From contig MAAS01000021.1 in NCBI GenBank assembly GCA_002162755.1, positions 1 to 64,000 of the forward strand: a DNA stretch of 64,000 nucleotides, given 5' to 3'. Position numbers and translations under genes: made by a program. The notes under the pieces are model-generated. The model did no database searches and was not told where the DNA came from. It saw nothing but the letters and a program-made list of their open reading frames with translations. This document shows positions 1-9,846 of this stretch, piece after piece (position 1 is the stretch's first letter; each line of letters begins with the position of its first letter). This DNA comes from Gammaproteobacteria bacterium 50_400_T64. Its GTDB lineage: Bacteria > Pseudomonadota > Gammaproteobacteria > Pseudomonadales > Porticoccaceae.

Positions 1-160
1 TGGTCGCCGGATTGGAGTTCACCAGCACTACCCGGTAGCCCTCTTCACGCAGCGCTTTACACGCCTGGGCGCCGGAGTAGTCGAACTCACAGGCCTGGCC
101 AATCACAATCGGGCCGGCTCCGAGAATCAGAATACTGTGTAAATCACTGCGTTTTGGCAT
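1..160 (-). CDS. carB: Carbamoyl-phosphate synthase large subunit, N-terminal fragment
   Basis: Only the first 53 codons are in the window; the gene runs off the left edge. The product makes carbamoyl phosphate from ammonia (delivered by CarA), bicarbonate and two ATP, feeding pyrimidine and arginine synthesis. The translation begins [20 protein letters not shown] and continues with the [17 protein letters not shown] segment typical of the CarB N-terminal ATP-grasp half. The ATG is at 158-160. It lies 41 bases downstream of carA on the same strand, so the two are almost certainly one operon. Confidence 0.96.
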   Translation of the reverse strand, partial: MPKRSDLHSILILGAGPIVIGQACEFDYSGAQACKALREEGYRVVLVNSNPAT

Positions 161-201
161 AAGTGTTTATCGCGCCTGTCTAATAGACCTCTGTCGAGGC
201 C

Positions 202-1374
202 CTATTGTGTTGGAAGGGTGTTGGAAGCGTGTTTTAACATCAGTTCGAAGAAATGATCGAACAGGGGGGCAGCATCGTGGGGGCCGGGGCTGGCCTCGGG
301 GTGGCCCTGAAAACTAAAGGCAGGCTTGTCGTTGCGGTGAATGCCCTGCAGCGAGTCGTCAAATAGCGAGCGGTGCGTGGCGCGCAAGCTGTCGGGCAGG
401 CTTTGTTCATCGACGGCAAAACCGTGGTTCTGGCTGGTGATCAGTACGGTTTTGTCATCCAAATTTTGCACCGGATGATTCGCCCCGTGGTGGCCAAACT
501 TCATCTTCAAAGTTTGCGCACCGGAGGCCAGGGCCAATAACTGATGCCCCAGGCAAATACCAAACATCGGGATACCGGCATCGAGTAATTCTTTAATAGC
601 GGCAATGGCGTAATCACAGGGTTCGGGGTCACCGGGGCCATTGGACAGAAAGACACCATCGGGGGCCATCGCCAACACTGCCGCTGCGGGCGTTTGTGCG
701 GGCACAACGTGCAGCTCGCAACCGCGATCAACCAGCATACGTAGAATGTTGCGCTTTACGCCGAAGTCGTAGGCGACCACTTTGTAAGTAGGCTTTTCAG
801 TAGAGAGGGCTTCATCTTTGGCTGCCGCGCTGGCCAACTGCCAGGAACCTTCGTCCCAGGTGTAGGGCTTGCTGACGGTGACCTCTTTCGCCAGGTCCAT
901 ACCCTTTAAACCGCCGAACTCTTGTGCGGCGGCGAGGGCCGTATCGATATCGACATCACCGGCCATCAAGCAGCCACTTTGCGCGCCTTTGCTGCGCAAC
1001 AAACGGGTCAGCTTACGGGTATCAATATCGGCGATGCCGACAATACCCCGTGCTTTGAGATAGTCGTCAAGATTTTGTTCGCTGCGGAAGTTGCTCACCA
1101 GTAGCGGCAAGTCGCGAATAACCAGGCCCGCAGCCCAAATCTCTGTCGACTCTTCATCGTCGGCATTAACACCGACATTGCCGATATGGGGGTAGGTGAG
1201 CGTCACTATTTGGCGAGCGTAGGACGGGTCAGTGAGAATTTCCTGATACCCGGTTAAGGCCGTATTAAAGACCACCTCGCCACTGGAGATGCCCTCGGCA
1301 CCAATGGAAGTCCCTTTAAAAACAGTACCGTCCGCGAGTACAAGAATGGCAGGACGACGGGCAGGCAGATTCAA
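202..1374 (-). CDS. carA: Carbamoyl-phosphate synthase small (glutaminase) subunit
   Basis: CarA hydrolyses glutamine and channels ammonia to CarB. The class I amidotransferase nucleophile lies in [10 protein letters not shown] (Cys274 in the numbering used here), and the His/Glu pair lies in [11 protein letters not shown] near the C-terminus. The open frame extends upstream to 1503, but family alignment ([12 protein letters not shown] matching the usual start region) supports a TTG start at 1374, preceded by GAGGAG at good spacing, giving 390 residues, close to the family's usual size. The extra upstream codons overlap a terminator-like hairpin and are probably leader RNA. Start confidence is moderate; identity is very high. 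Confidence 0.96.
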   Translation of the reverse strand: MNLPARRPAILVLADGTVFKGTSIGAEGISSGEVVFNTALTGYQEILTDPSYARQIVTLTYPHIGNVGVNADDEESTEIWAAGLVIRDLPLLVSNFRSEQNLDDYLKARGIVGIADIDTRKLTRLLRSKGAQSGCLMAGDVDIDTALAAAQEFGGLKGMDLAKEVTVSKPYTWDEGSWQLASAAAKDEALSTEKPTYKVVAYDFGVKRNILRMLVDRGCELHVVPAQTPAAAVLAMAPDGVFLSNGPGDPEPCDYAIAAIKELLDAGIPMFGICLGHQLLALASGAQTLKMKFGHHGANHPVQNLDDKTVLITSQNHGFAVDEQSLPDSLRATHRSLFDDSLQGIHRNDKPAFSFQGHPEASPGPHDAAPLFDHFFELMLKHASNTLPTQ

Positions 1375-1474
1375 TACAGACTCCTCTATCAACGAAAATG
1401 AACAAAACGAGATAACCTGCCGGTAACGATTAGTGCTTAGACCTGTACAAGGGAAATGACTTTTCTGCGGCTGT

Positions 1475-1510
1475 AAAAAAACGAGATGAACCAATCGTTC
1501 CATCTCGTTT
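1475..1510 (-). terminator. Attenuator-like intrinsic terminator in the carA leader
   Basis: Read on the carA strand, a perfect 10-bp stem (arms 1501-1510 and 1479-1488, 12-base loop) runs straight into seven T residues, about 100 bases upstream of the carA start. A segment just upstream (1527-1535, GAGATGACC on the minus strand) can pair with the 3' arm and part of the loop instead, an alternative fold that would break the terminator. Two minimal open frames, ATG-ACC-TAA and ATG-CGC-TAA-TAA (second at 1509-1520), precede the stem in the same frame. Terminator shape is seen; regulation by attenuation is inference. Confidence 0.6.
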
Positions 1511-1776
1511 ATTAGCGCATTCGTTAGGTCATCTCACCTCTTAGATACAGGTCTTCCGGGCAGTGGAAACCTGAGGCGGAATTTTAGGAGATTACGGGCA
1601 TTCTGTCCAGCACCGCGCTTGCCGTAACTGAAATGAACCTGAGTCCAAAAACAGGTCAAAACACGGAGATGTTGTGAAAAACCGGGCTTTGCCGCTTTCA
1701 TTGAGAATACAGCAACCGGCGAGCAACTTACGGGTAGATGATCTAAGCCTATAGTGACGCGAACGGCAAAGTGCTC

Positions 1777-1795
1777 TTAATTCGAGTCTGACCCC
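1777..1795 (-). repeat. REP-like repeat copy (TTAATTCGAGTCTGACCCC)
   Basis: The plus-strand sequence is the same 19-base core found beside the transposase gene at 43751-44461 (copies at 44516, 44818 and 44951). Here it is followed by GCTTTTC rather than TATTCTTT. The core contains a small GTC-T-GAC dyad. Confidence 0.7.
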
Positions 1796-1833
1796 GCTTT
1801 TCTTACCCCGCTTTTCTTTGGCCCGAACTGCTG

Positions 1834-1856
1834 TAAGCCCAGCACACCCTGCATAT
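1834..1856 (-). repeat. Duplicated 3' end of dapB (distal copy)
   Basis: These 23 bases match the end of the intact dapB gene (2739-2761) at 22 of 23 positions. On the minus strand it still reads MQGVLGL, compared with MQDVLGL at the true DapB C-terminus, then runs on without the dapB stop. Homology stops abruptly on both sides. It may be one of two direct repeats left by integration at the dapB 3' end. Confidence 0.7.
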
Positions 1857-1932
1857 TGTCTCCCCACAGCCTGAGCGACCGGCGAGAAAGCTGGTTCGGG
1901 CGAATAGTGCTGCTAAGGATAGAACGAACTCG

Positions 1933-1948
1933 ATTCAAGCCTGACCCC
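1933..1948 (-). repeat. Degenerate REP-like repeat copy
   Basis: ATTCAAGCCTGACCCC followed by GTTTTCTTT is a diverged copy of the repeat core ATTCGAGTCTGACCCC. It lies 138 bases from the better copy at 1777-1795 and in the same orientation. Confidence 0.5.
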
Positions 1949-2120
1949 GTTTTCTTTATAAACAGAAGTTTCCTCCATCGATAAAAATCTTCTAACGGGC
2001 TGCTTGAAACACTACTTTTCGTCAGCTTATTACTAGAATCCGCCGTATACTCGCAAAAGTTAAGCCTTTATTCTTTTAAAAAAGACAGGATGACTACCAC
2101 TAAACAAGGCAATCACATAA

Positions 2121-2633
2121 ATGAAAAATATAGTAATAATAGCAATAATTATATCAGGGGTCGTATTTTACCTGACAGGCAGGGACCCCTTCCCAAAGTC
2201 AGTTAATTTTTCAGGCAATGAATATATATTAGGACAAGACACCGGAAAAAAAGGTGCTGCGAAAACGTATCAATATACCAAGTCAGGAAGAATTAATGGC
2301 ATTAATGATTACGTTCAAATCATTGTAGTAAATAAGGAGTTTGAACACTCTCAGGGAGTTTTAGGTATGGTGAAAAAAATGCTTAAAGCTTCATATAACG
2401 TAGAATCACTGCCCTCCTCAAGGGGTAAATTCAGTATTTTCAAGGTGTCTAGTGAGCCACGCGAGTACTATTCCTATTTGATCACTAAAGAAACACCTTC
2501 AGCACATTGGTTTATACAATTTGTTATTCAATCGAATTTTGCTAAAAATCGAATAAAACCTCAAGATGCTGAAAATAACACAAGAAAATATATTTCATCG
2601 TTGAAGAGTGTTTTTGACGACGTCTCGTATTAA
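2121..2633 (+). CDS. Hypothetical protein with N-terminal membrane anchor
   Basis: A 170-residue protein I do not recognise. It starts with a short positive stretch and a hydrophobic segment (about residues 3-19, MKNIVIIAIIISGVVFYL), so it is probably a signal-anchored or exported protein; the rest is hydrophilic and lysine-rich with no Cys and no evident catalytic motif. The base composition is strikingly AT-rich (runs such as ATAGTAATAATAGCAATAATT) compared with every neighbour, and the strand is opposite to the dapB and carA genes that bracket it. A weak AAGG lies about 11 bases before the ATG. It looks acquired; function unknown. Confidence 0.7.
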   Translation: MKNIVIIAIIISGVVFYLTGRDPFPKSVNFSGNEYILGQDTGKKGAAKTYQYTKSGRINGINDYVQIIVVNKEFEHSQGVLGMVKKMLKASYNVESLPSSRGKFSIFKVSSEPREYYSYLITKETPSAHWFIQFVIQSNFAKNRIKPQDAENNTRKYISSLKSVFDDVSY

Positions 2634-2732
2634 TACAACAACATCCTACGAGTTTACAGGTAGGTATTTACGACGAGCCCGCGATAAAGCTGGCGACGCA
2701 TCCAGCTCTTGCGATAAATAACCAAGCCGCAA

Positions 2733-3557
<825 letters not shown>

Positions 3558-3605
3558 TTAACAAGCTGTTAATCGGCAGCCAACAACTATGCTCAGCATG
3601 ACAAC

Positions 3606-4715
3606 TTAGCCACTAAAACTATCAAAGAAATTCTTTACGCCTTTAAACCACGAAGTGCGGCGCGGCGAGTGCTTATCGTGTTGCAGCGACTCACTGAACT
3701 CACGCATTAACTCTTTCTGTTTGGCGTTGAGCTTAATCGGCGTTTCGACCGTGACGCGACAAAGTAAATCACCCGTGCCACCACCGCGCACCGGGGCAAC
3801 GCCCTTGCCACGCATGCGGAACAGCTTACCGGTTTGTGTTTCGGGGGGAATTTTCAATTTAACACGACCATCGAGCGTCGGCACTTCCAGCTCACCACCC
3901 AGCGCCGCATCGGCAAAGCCAATAGGCACTTCACAGTAAAGATTAGCGCCATCGCGCTGGAAGATAGCATGATCACGCACCACGATCTGTACGTAGAGAT
4001 CACCCGACTGTCCGCCGCCGGGAGCACCCTCACCCTCACCCGACAAACGAATACGGTCACCGCTATCGACACCGGCCGGCACTTTCACCGACAGGGTTTT
4101 CTGCTCTTCAACCTGACCATTGCCGTAGCACTTGCCACAGGGGTCGGCGATCATTTTGCCGCGACCGCGACACTGGGGGCAGGTTTGCTGAACGGAGAAA
4201 AAGCCCTGGGAAACCCGCACCTGGCCTGCACCGTGGCAGGTCGTACAGTTAATGGGCGACGTGCCCTTGCGCGCGCCACTGCCCTTACATTCGCCGCAGT
4301 TAACTTTAACCGGTACGCGAATCGTTGTTTTACAGCCTTTCGCGGCTTCTTCAAGATCGAGCTGCAGGTCGTAGCGTAAATCAGCACCGCGAGCGGGGCC
4401 ACGACCTCGACCACCACCGCCAAAAATATCACCAAAGACATCGCCGAAAACATCACCGAAGCCGCCGCCAGCGCCACCACCAGCCTGGGCATTAACGCCT
4501 TCGTGGCCGTAGCGATCATAAGCTGCACGTTTCTGCTCGTCGGACAGCACTTCGTAGGCTTCGCTGGCTTCTTTGAACTTTTCTTCGGCATCGTCATCAT
4601 CCGGGTTTCTATCCGGGTGATGCTTCATCGCAACGCGGCGATAGGCTTTTTTAATCGCCTTCGCATCTTCGTCTTTCGCTACGCCTAGTATTTCGTAGTA
4701 ATCCCGCTTCGCCAT
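3606..4715 (-). CDS. dnaJ: Molecular chaperone DnaJ (Hsp40)
   Basis: Co-chaperone that delivers unfolded substrates to DnaK and stimulates its ATPase. The J domain (residues 1-70) carries the HPD motif at 33-35, followed by a Gly/Phe-rich linker (about 76-105). The zinc-binding domain has all four CxxCxGxG repeats ([32 protein letters not shown]), then the C-terminal substrate-binding domain. The 369-residue length is typical. It sits 152 bases downstream of dnaK with a strong hairpin between them, so dnaJ expression may be set apart from dnaK. Confidence 0.98.
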   Translation of the reverse strand: MAKRDYYEILGVAKDEDAKAIKKAYRRVAMKHHPDRNPDDDDAEEKFKEASEAYEVLSDEQKRAAYDRYGHEGVNAQAGGGAGGGFGDVFGDVFGDIFGGGGRGRGPARGADLRYDLQLDLEEAAKGCKTTIRVPVKVNCGECKGSGARKGTSPINCTTCHGAGQVRVSQGFFSVQQTCPQCRGRGKMIADPCGKCYGNGQVEEQKTLSVKVPAGVDSGDRIRLSGEGEGAPGGGQSGDLYVQIVVRDHAIFQRDGANLYCEVPIGFADAALGGELEVPTLDGRVKLKIPPETQTGKLFRMRGKGVAPVRGGGTGDLLCRVTVETPIKLNAKQKELMREFSESLQHDKHSPRRTSWFKGVKNFFDSFSG

Positions 4716-4764
4716 AATTCACTCATCAATTATTACAGGGCCAGTTTGTTAACAGGCCACTCAG

Positions 4765-4798
4765 CACAAAACGCAGGGGCTTAAACCTGCGTTTTGTG
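4765..4798. terminator. 13-bp hairpin between dnaK and dnaJ
   Basis: CACAAAACGCAGG and its exact complement (4786-4798) flank an 8-base loop. On the transcribed minus strand the stem ends in GCGTTTTGTG, so the T-run is only four bases. This suits a partial terminator or an RNA-processing or stability hairpin that lowers dnaJ relative to dnaK; the exact role is inference. Confidence 0.55.
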
Positions 4799-4867
4799 GT
4801 GGTACTTTTTGTACCGGTACTTCTTGTGACAGTACCTAAAGCCGAGTTATTTCACCCGAAGAAACGA

Positions 4868-6796
4868 CTATTTTGCGTCGTTTTTGTCGTTTTCATCGAC
4901 CTCTTCAAACTCGGCATCGACAACATCTTCACCATCGTCAGTAGCTTCACCGGCGGCTTCTGCAGCCTGCTCTTGCTCAGCTTCGGCGTACATCTTTTGC
5001 GCCAGACCACCGGAGGCCTCAGACAGCTTGGCAGCAGCGGCATCAATGGCTTCTTTATCGTCACCTTTAACCGCTTCTTCAACGCCTTTAATGGCTTCTT
5101 CGATCTGACCTTTTTCTTCATCAGAGGCCTTGTCACCGGCTTCGTCCAACGTTTTCTGTGCGGCGTGAGCAAGGCCGTCGGCAGTGTTGCGCGCCTGGGC
5201 TAACTCTTCGAACTTACGGTCGCTGTCGGCATTCGCCTCGGCGTCTTTAACCATTTGCTCAATTTCTTCATCGGACAAGCCGGAACTGGCCTTGATGACA
5301 ATTGACTGCTCTTTACCTGTGGCTTTGTCCTTCGCCGATACGTTCAAAATACCGTTGGCGTCGATGTCAAAAGACACTTCAATTTGTGGCACACCGCGGG
5401 GGGCGGGTGGAATATCGGCCAGGTCAAAACGACCCAGTGATTTATTGCTTGCCGCCTGCTTACGCTCACCCTGAACAACATGGATAGTTACAGCACCCTG
5501 GTTGTCATCAGCCGTTGAGAAGATCTGCGACTTGTTAGTAGGGATAGTCGTGTTCTTTTCAATCACCGGCGTGGCAACACCACCCATGGTTTCAATACCG
5601 AGGGTCAGCGGCGTTACGTCCAACAACAATACGTCGGTTACATCACCCGACAGCACAGCACCCTGAATCGCAGCACCAACGGCAACGGCTTCATCGGGAT
5701 TCACATCGCGGCGTGGCTCTTTACCGAAGAAGTCAGTGACCTTCTTCTGCACCAGCGGCATACGTGTTTGACCACCGACCAGAATCACATCGTCGATATC
5801 TGAGACTGACATGCCCGCATCTTTCAGAGCGATTTTTAAGGGCTCTAGCGAACGGTCAACCAGGTCTTCAACCAAAGATTCCATTTTAGACTGGGTCAAC
5901 TTGACGACCAAGTGCTTAGGGCCTGTGGCATCAGCGGTAATGTAGGGCAGGTTAACTTCTGTTTGTTGGCTGGAGGACAGAGCGATTTTGGCGCCCTCTG
6001 CCGCTTCCTTCAAACGCTGCATCGCCAGTGGGTCACCCTTGAGATCAACCGAGTTGTCTTTCTTAAACTCGTCGGCAAGATATTCGATCAAACGCATGTC
6101 GAAATCTTCACCACCGAGGAAAGTGTCACCGTTAGTCGCCAACACTTCAAACTGAGTCTCGCCATCAACATCGGCAATTTCAATAATCGAAATATCGAAA
6201 GTACCACCACCGAGGTCGTAAACCGCGACCACTTGGTCGCCAGTCGCATTGTCCATACCATAAGCTAGTGCAGCGGCTGTTGGCTCGTTGATGATGCGCT
6301 TAACCTCAAGGCCCGCCAGCTTGCCGGCATCTTTTGTCGCCTGACGCTGGGAGTCATTGAAGTAAGCGGGAACGGTAATCACGGCTTCAGAAACACTCTC
6401 GCCGAGGTAGTCTTCGGCGGTCTTTTTCATTTTGGAGAGAACTTCGGCAGAAATTTGTGGTGGCGCTTTTTTCTCGCCATCAATTTCAACCCAAGCATCG
6501 CCGTTGTCGGCTTTGGCGATTGTGTAAGGCACCATTGCAATATCTTTCTGCACTACCTTGTCTTCAAAACGGCGGCCAATCAGGCGCTTAACGGCAAACA
6601 ATGTTTTCGTAGGATTGGTAACAGACTGGCGTTTTGCCGCCTGTCCAACCAGCGTTTCGCCTTCTTCTGTGTAGGCGACAACAGAAGGCGTAGTACGACC
6701 GCCTTCAGAATTCTCAATTACTTTAGGCTTGTCGCCCTCCATCACTGAAACACAGGAGTTAGTTGTGCCTAAGTCAATTCCAATAATTTTACCCAT
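4868..6796 (-). CDS. dnaK: Molecular chaperone DnaK (Hsp70)
   Basis: ATP-driven chaperone of the heat-shock response. The N-terminal nucleotide-binding domain opens with [13 protein letters not shown] and contains the phosphate loop DLGGGTFD and [11 protein letters not shown]; the substrate-binding domain and an acidic Ala/Glu-rich tail ending in [12 protein letters not shown] follow. I place the start at the ATG at 6796 (642 residues), preceded by GGAG nine bases upstream, rather than the in-frame TTG at 6811. It lies between grpE and dnaJ. A weak TTGAAT-N18-TATATA element lies in the grpE-dnaK gap and could give a secondary promoter. Confidence 0.98.
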   Translation of the reverse strand: MGKIIGIDLGTTNSCVSVMEGDKPKVIENSEGGRTTPSVVAYTEEGETLVGQAAKRQSVTNPTKTLFAVKRLIGRRFEDKVVQKDIAMVPYTIAKADNGDAWVEIDGEKKAPPQISAEVLSKMKKTAEDYLGESVSEAVITVPAYFNDSQRQATKDAGKLAGLEVKRIINEPTAAALAYGMDNATGDQVVAVYDLGGGTFDISIIEIADVDGETQFEVLATNGDTFLGGEDFDMRLIEYLADEFKKDNSVDLKGDPLAMQRLKEAAEGAKIALSSSQQTEVNLPYITADATGPKHLVVKLTQSKMESLVEDLVDRSLEPLKIALKDAGMSVSDIDDVILVGGQTRMPLVQKKVTDFFGKEPRRDVNPDEAVAVGAAIQGAVLSGDVTDVLLLDVTPLTLGIETMGGVATPVIEKNTTIPTNKSQIFSTADDNQGAVTIHVVQGERKQAASNKSLGRFDLADIPPAPRGVPQIEVSFDIDANGILNVSAKDKATGKEQSIVIKASSGLSDEEIEQMVKDAEANADSDRKFEELAQARNTADGLAHAAQKTLDEAGDKASDEEKGQIEEAIKGVEEAVKGDDKEAIDAAAAKLSEASGGLAQKMYAEAEQEQAAEAAGEATDDGEDVVDAEFEEVDENDKNDAK

Positions 6797-6909
6797 GTTC
6801 GTTTTCTCCAAACCGCAATTCGTTAATATCGTTAATTCAAGTACAGCGCTGCTATGCGCTTATATATTGTCCCAGGATTGACAAATTCAACCCCGCCGTC
6901 AGTATTTCG

Positions 6910-7464
6910 CTATTCAGCGCCCTTCGAGACCACCACCATGGCAGGCCTGACCAGACGATCATTCAAGGTGTAACCCTTCTGGAAGACTTCCATCACCGTG
7001 TTGGCCGCCACATCAGGATTGGGCACCATTGAAATAGCCTGGTGAAAATCAGGGTTAAAGTGCTCGCCCGTCGGTTCGACCTGCTTCACTTTGTGACCAT
7101 CAAGCACACCCAGAAAGCTTTTCAAGGTCAGCTCAATGCCTTCGCGTGCAGCTGATAAATTCTCATCGTCAGCATCAATCGCGGCCAGGGCTCTTTCTAA
7201 GTTATCGACCACGGGCAACAGCTCACCAACAAACTTTTCCAGCGCAAACTTGTGAGCATTCTCAACATCGCGATCAACCCGACGACGTAAGTTTTGCATT
7301 TCAGCCTGCGTACGAAGGGTTTGATCCTTCGCCTGCTGTAGCGCTTCACTTAAGGCTTCGGCATTAAGCTCGACAACACCTTCCTCACCTGCCGCTGCTT
7401 CTTGCTCTACGACGCCCTCTGGCTCTTGCTCTGAACCGGGATTTCCTTGATCTTCTGTGGCCAC
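6910..7464 (-). CDS. grpE: Nucleotide exchange factor GrpE
   Basis: Releases ADP from DnaK. The 184-residue protein has an acidic, disordered N-terminus (residues 1-40, rich in Glu), a long helix with RRRVDRDVENAHKFALEKF, and the C-terminal beta domain ending MVVVSKG. The start is GTG at 7464 with AAGG about a dozen bases upstream. It is the first gene of the grpE-dnaK-dnaJ unit, and a heat-shock promoter lies immediately upstream at 7499-7526. Confidence 0.97.
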   Translation of the reverse strand: MATEDQGNPGSEQEPEGVVEQEAAAGEEGVVELNAEALSEALQQAKDQTLRTQAEMQNLRRRVDRDVENAHKFALEKFVGELLPVVDNLERALAAIDADDENLSAAREGIELTLKSFLGVLDGHKVKQVEPTGEHFNPDFHQAISMVPNPDVAANTVMEVFQKGYTLNDRLVRPAMVVVSKGAE

Positions 7465-7498
7465 GTTTTATCAACCTTCAATAATGACTTCCCCAGCT

Positions 7499-7526
7499 AT
7501 ATTGGGTCGAAACAGAGGCTTTCAAG
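7499..7526 (-). promoter_or_regulatory. Sigma-32 (RpoH) heat-shock promoter of grpE
   Basis: On the minus strand CTTGAAA (7520-7526) is followed after 13 bases by CCCAATAT (7499-7506). The known RpoH consensus is CTTGAAA, 13-14 bases, then CCCCATNT, so the -35 matches fully and the -10 at all but one position. It lies 35 bases from the grpE start codon, in the divergent recN-grpE region. Confidence 0.85.
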
Positions 7527-7623
7527 TCGAATAATGCAGAGACAATTGCAATTGCCTGGCACTGTTCGGTATAACTGCGCTTTAACAAAACATCCTTCCA
7601 CAAAACAACTGGCGACCAAGCCC

Positions 7624-9303
7624 TTGCTAACAGCCCTGACCATTAAACAATTCACCCTGGTTGAAGCCATGGACGTGGAGTTCAGCTCCGGCCTGACCAC
7701 CATTACTGGCGAAACTGGCGCTGGTAAATCTCTGGTACTGGATGCACTAGGCCTGGCACTGGGCGATCGCGGCGACACCGACCGCATTCGGCTGGGTGCT
7801 GAACGCGCCGAAGTGTGCGCCAGTTTTGCCATTGATAGCGACTCACCCGCCCTTCAATGGCTGGCCGATAACGACCTCGACACGACTGACGATTGCCTGT
7901 TACGGCGCATACTCACCCGTGACGGTCGCTCTCGTGGCTACATTAACGGGCAGCCGGCGACTATGACTCAGCTACGTACGCTGGGCACGATGCTGATCGA
8001 CATCCATCACCAGCACGAGCATCAATCACTGCTCTCGAAGGAACATCAGCGCACCCTGCTCGATGAGTTTGGCGGTCATCAAAAGCTACTCAAGCAGGTC
8101 AGCGAAGACTACAAAAACTGGCATCAGGCCCAGGTTCGGCTGGAAGAAATAGAGCAACGGGCCGATGAAACCCTGGCCCGTAAAGATTTACTGACCTTTC
8201 AGTCACAGGAACTGAATGACCTCGATTTGCAAGCCGGCGAAGTGGAAGCACTCGAGCAGGAGCAATCATTACTCGCCAATGCCGATACTATTCTTATCGA
8301 CACCCATGAAGTTCTCGCCCTGTGTGATGGCGAAGCTTCGTCGGCGCTAACTGTATTGCCCGCCCTGGGCCGCGCCAGCCAGCTGCTCAACGCCATGGCG
8401 CAAAACAGCCCGGCCCTGAAAGAAGCCCTGTCATTACTGGATAGCGCCCACATTCAAGTAGAAGAGGCTCTGGGGGAATTGCAGACGTATATTAGCCAGG
8501 TTGAGCCTGACCCGGCCCGCTTGCAACTGATCGAAGACAGGCTCTCCACCGCCTATCAATTGGCCCGCAAGCACAAAGTGAAGGCCAATGAGCTACCCCA
8601 ACTCTGCGAGCAATTGAGTACCGAACTTGCCAGCCTTTCCGCCGATGACAATGATGCCGACGCCCTCACCGAGCGCGTGAAAACATTGGCCGCTAGCTAT
8701 CAAAACAAGGCCAAAAAACTCTCTGCAGCCAGAAAGAAAGCCGCCAAACAATTTGAACAGAAAATCAATCAACAGCTACAAACACTGGCGATGGCCGATG
8801 CCAGCCTGCAAATTGCACTCACGCCTCTGGCCGGTACTTACAGCCAAAAAGGCCTGGAAACTGCTGAATTGCTGATCAGCACCAACCCTGGACAGGAACA
8901 CCGCTCCCTCAACAAGGTGGCATCGGGTGGTGAACTGTCTCGCGTCAGTCTAGCCATTCAGGTAGTCGCGGCACACAACTCCACCATCCCCGCTCTGGTG
9001 TTTGATGAAGTCGATGTCGGTATTGGCGGCGCAACGGCGCAAACCGTCGGCAAATTGCTACGCGAACTCGGTGATAGCGGCCAAGTGATTTGCATTTCCC
9101 ACCTGCCCCAGGTGGCTAGCTGTGCTCATCACCATTTGTTAGCTCAGAAGCAAAAGGGCGAGAAGGCCAATCAAAGTAGCCTTGTCACTTTGGATGCGAA
9201 ACAACGCATCGCGGAAATTGCCCGCATGCTGGGGGGGGAGAAGATCACTGCGAAGACACGCTCCCATGCTGAGGAAATGCTGGGGGGCAGCGCTTCAAAT
9301 TAA
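7624..9303 (+). CDS. recN: DNA repair protein RecN
   Basis: SMC-like ATPase acting in double-strand break repair. The N-terminal half has Walker A in TGETGAGKSLVLDAL, a long central coiled coil (rich in Gln/Glu/Leu, roughly residues 150-380), and the C-terminal ABC signature SGGELSRVSLA with Walker B LVFDEVDVGIGG. The frame is open from 7447, but homology begins only around LTALTIKQF. I use the TTG at 7624 (559 residues, near the E. coli length); an ATG at 7534 would add 30 residues. Neither start has a strong ribosome-binding site. It is divergent from grpE, a common arrangement. Confidence 0.93.
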   Translation: MLTALTIKQFTLVEAMDVEFSSGLTTITGETGAGKSLVLDALGLALGDRGDTDRIRLGAERAEVCASFAIDSDSPALQWLADNDLDTTDDCLLRRILTRDGRSRGYINGQPATMTQLRTLGTMLIDIHHQHEHQSLLSKEHQRTLLDEFGGHQKLLKQVSEDYKNWHQAQVRLEEIEQRADETLARKDLLTFQSQELNDLDLQAGEVEALEQEQSLLANADTILIDTHEVLALCDGEASSALTVLPALGRASQLLNAMAQNSPALKEALSLLDSAHIQVEEALGELQTYISQVEPDPARLQLIEDRLSTAYQLARKHKVKANELPQLCEQLSTELASLSADDNDADALTERVKTLAASYQNKAKKLSAARKKAAKQFEQKINQQLQTLAMADASLQIALTPLAGTYSQKGLETAELLISTNPGQEHRSLNKVASGGELSRVSLAIQVVAAHNSTIPALVFDEVDVGIGGATAQTVGKLLRELGDSGQVICISHLPQVASCAHHHLLAQKQKGEKANQSSLVTLDAKQRIAEIARMLGGEKITAKTRSHAEEMLGGSASN

Positions 9304-9454
9304 GATCAAAAAACAACAGACAAAAACGCAAGGCACATTACTTACAGTAAAAAGGGATTGATAATAAGTGCCTACGGGGCACAGCGTAGCCTACGAGTGC
9401 TTTAGCTAACGTCGCTTCGCTCCTCGTCCAAACTCGTGCCCGAGTTTGTCGAAC

Positions 9455-9483
9455 GGGGTTCAAATCCAAATCTCCAACACCCA
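9455..9483 (+). other. tRNA T-arm-like fragment (uncertain)
   Basis: GGGGTTCAAATCC followed by AAATCTCCAACACCCA resembles the T-arm and 3' end of a tRNA, and an AAACTCG/CGAGTTT hairpin (9430-9447) precedes it. No matching 5' half or anticodon arm is seen, and it is not a copy of the nearby tRNA-Ser. It could be a relic attachment site or chance. Confidence 0.2.
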
Positions 9484-9489
9484 ATAAGC

Positions 9490-9522
9490 AAAAAACCCTA
9501 TCGCCTTTAGGCGACAGGGTTT
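9490..9522 (-). terminator. Intrinsic terminator of tRNA-Ser
   Basis: On the minus strand a 13-bp stem with one mismatch (AAACCCTGTCGCC, 4-base loop, GGCGATAGGGTTT) is followed by a run of six or more T residues. It begins 9 bases after the tRNA 3' end. Confidence 0.85.
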
Positions 9523-9530
9523 ATTACTTA

Positions 9531-9620
9531 TGGCGGTGAGGGAGGGATTCGAACCCTCGATACCGATCAAGATATACTCCCTTAGCAGGGGAGCGCCTTC
9601 GGCCACTCGGCCACCTCACC
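9531..9620 (-). tRNA. tRNA-Ser(GCU)
   Basis: A 90-base tRNA including an encoded CCA. The acceptor stem GGTGAGG pairs with CCTCACC, the discriminator is G, the D-arm region reads TGGCCGAGTGG, the anticodon loop has CTGCTAA (anticodon GCU, codons AGC/AGU), a long class II variable arm follows, and the T-arm is GAGGGTTCGAATCCCTC. It sits downstream of csrA, as in many pseudomonad-type genomes. Confidence 0.97.
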
Positions 9621-9846
9621 AGAAACTGTACTGGCCACAACCACTCGCCAGTGCTTACTACTATCAACACTTGTCCGATAACCCTTAGCTTGCCCTAAAG
9701 CGCGCAAACCCAGAACCTGGCTATCAAACAGATGGTTTTTTAACTCTTCAGAAAGTCGAACCAGAACGCCTTAAAAGACGTGAGAAACTGGCAGCCCGCT
9801 GCTGAGCGGCGGGCATAATACCATATTGCCAGTAAAAACAAAGGGC

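Larger units (their letters stand above)
1511..2120. other. Disturbed intergenic region between carA leader and the 2121 gene
   Basis: About 600 bases with no convincing gene. It holds two REP-like repeat copies (near 1777 and 1933), a 14-base tandem repeat of the type CCCCGCTTTTCTTA near 1794-1818, and a 23-base copy of the dapB 3' end at 1834-1856. In related bacteria dapB and carA are close neighbours, so this whole interval up to 2732 looks inserted. The small minus-strand frame at 1592-1867 resembles nothing and partly arises from translating the repeat. Confidence 0.6.

Noticed and set aside
1592-1867. 91-residue minus-strand open frame
   Set aside because: It spans repeat sequence and the duplicated dapB tail, with no family resemblance or ribosome-binding site; the KKSGVRLE part is just the translated repeat.
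3834-4379. 181-residue plus-strand open frame opposite dnaJ
   Set aside because: Lies entirely over the DnaJ zinc-finger and C-terminal coding region; no independent support.
7447-7623. N-terminal 59-residue extension of RecN
   Set aside because: It overlaps the grpE start and the heat-shock promoter and has no counterpart in the family; a start at 7624 fits homology better.
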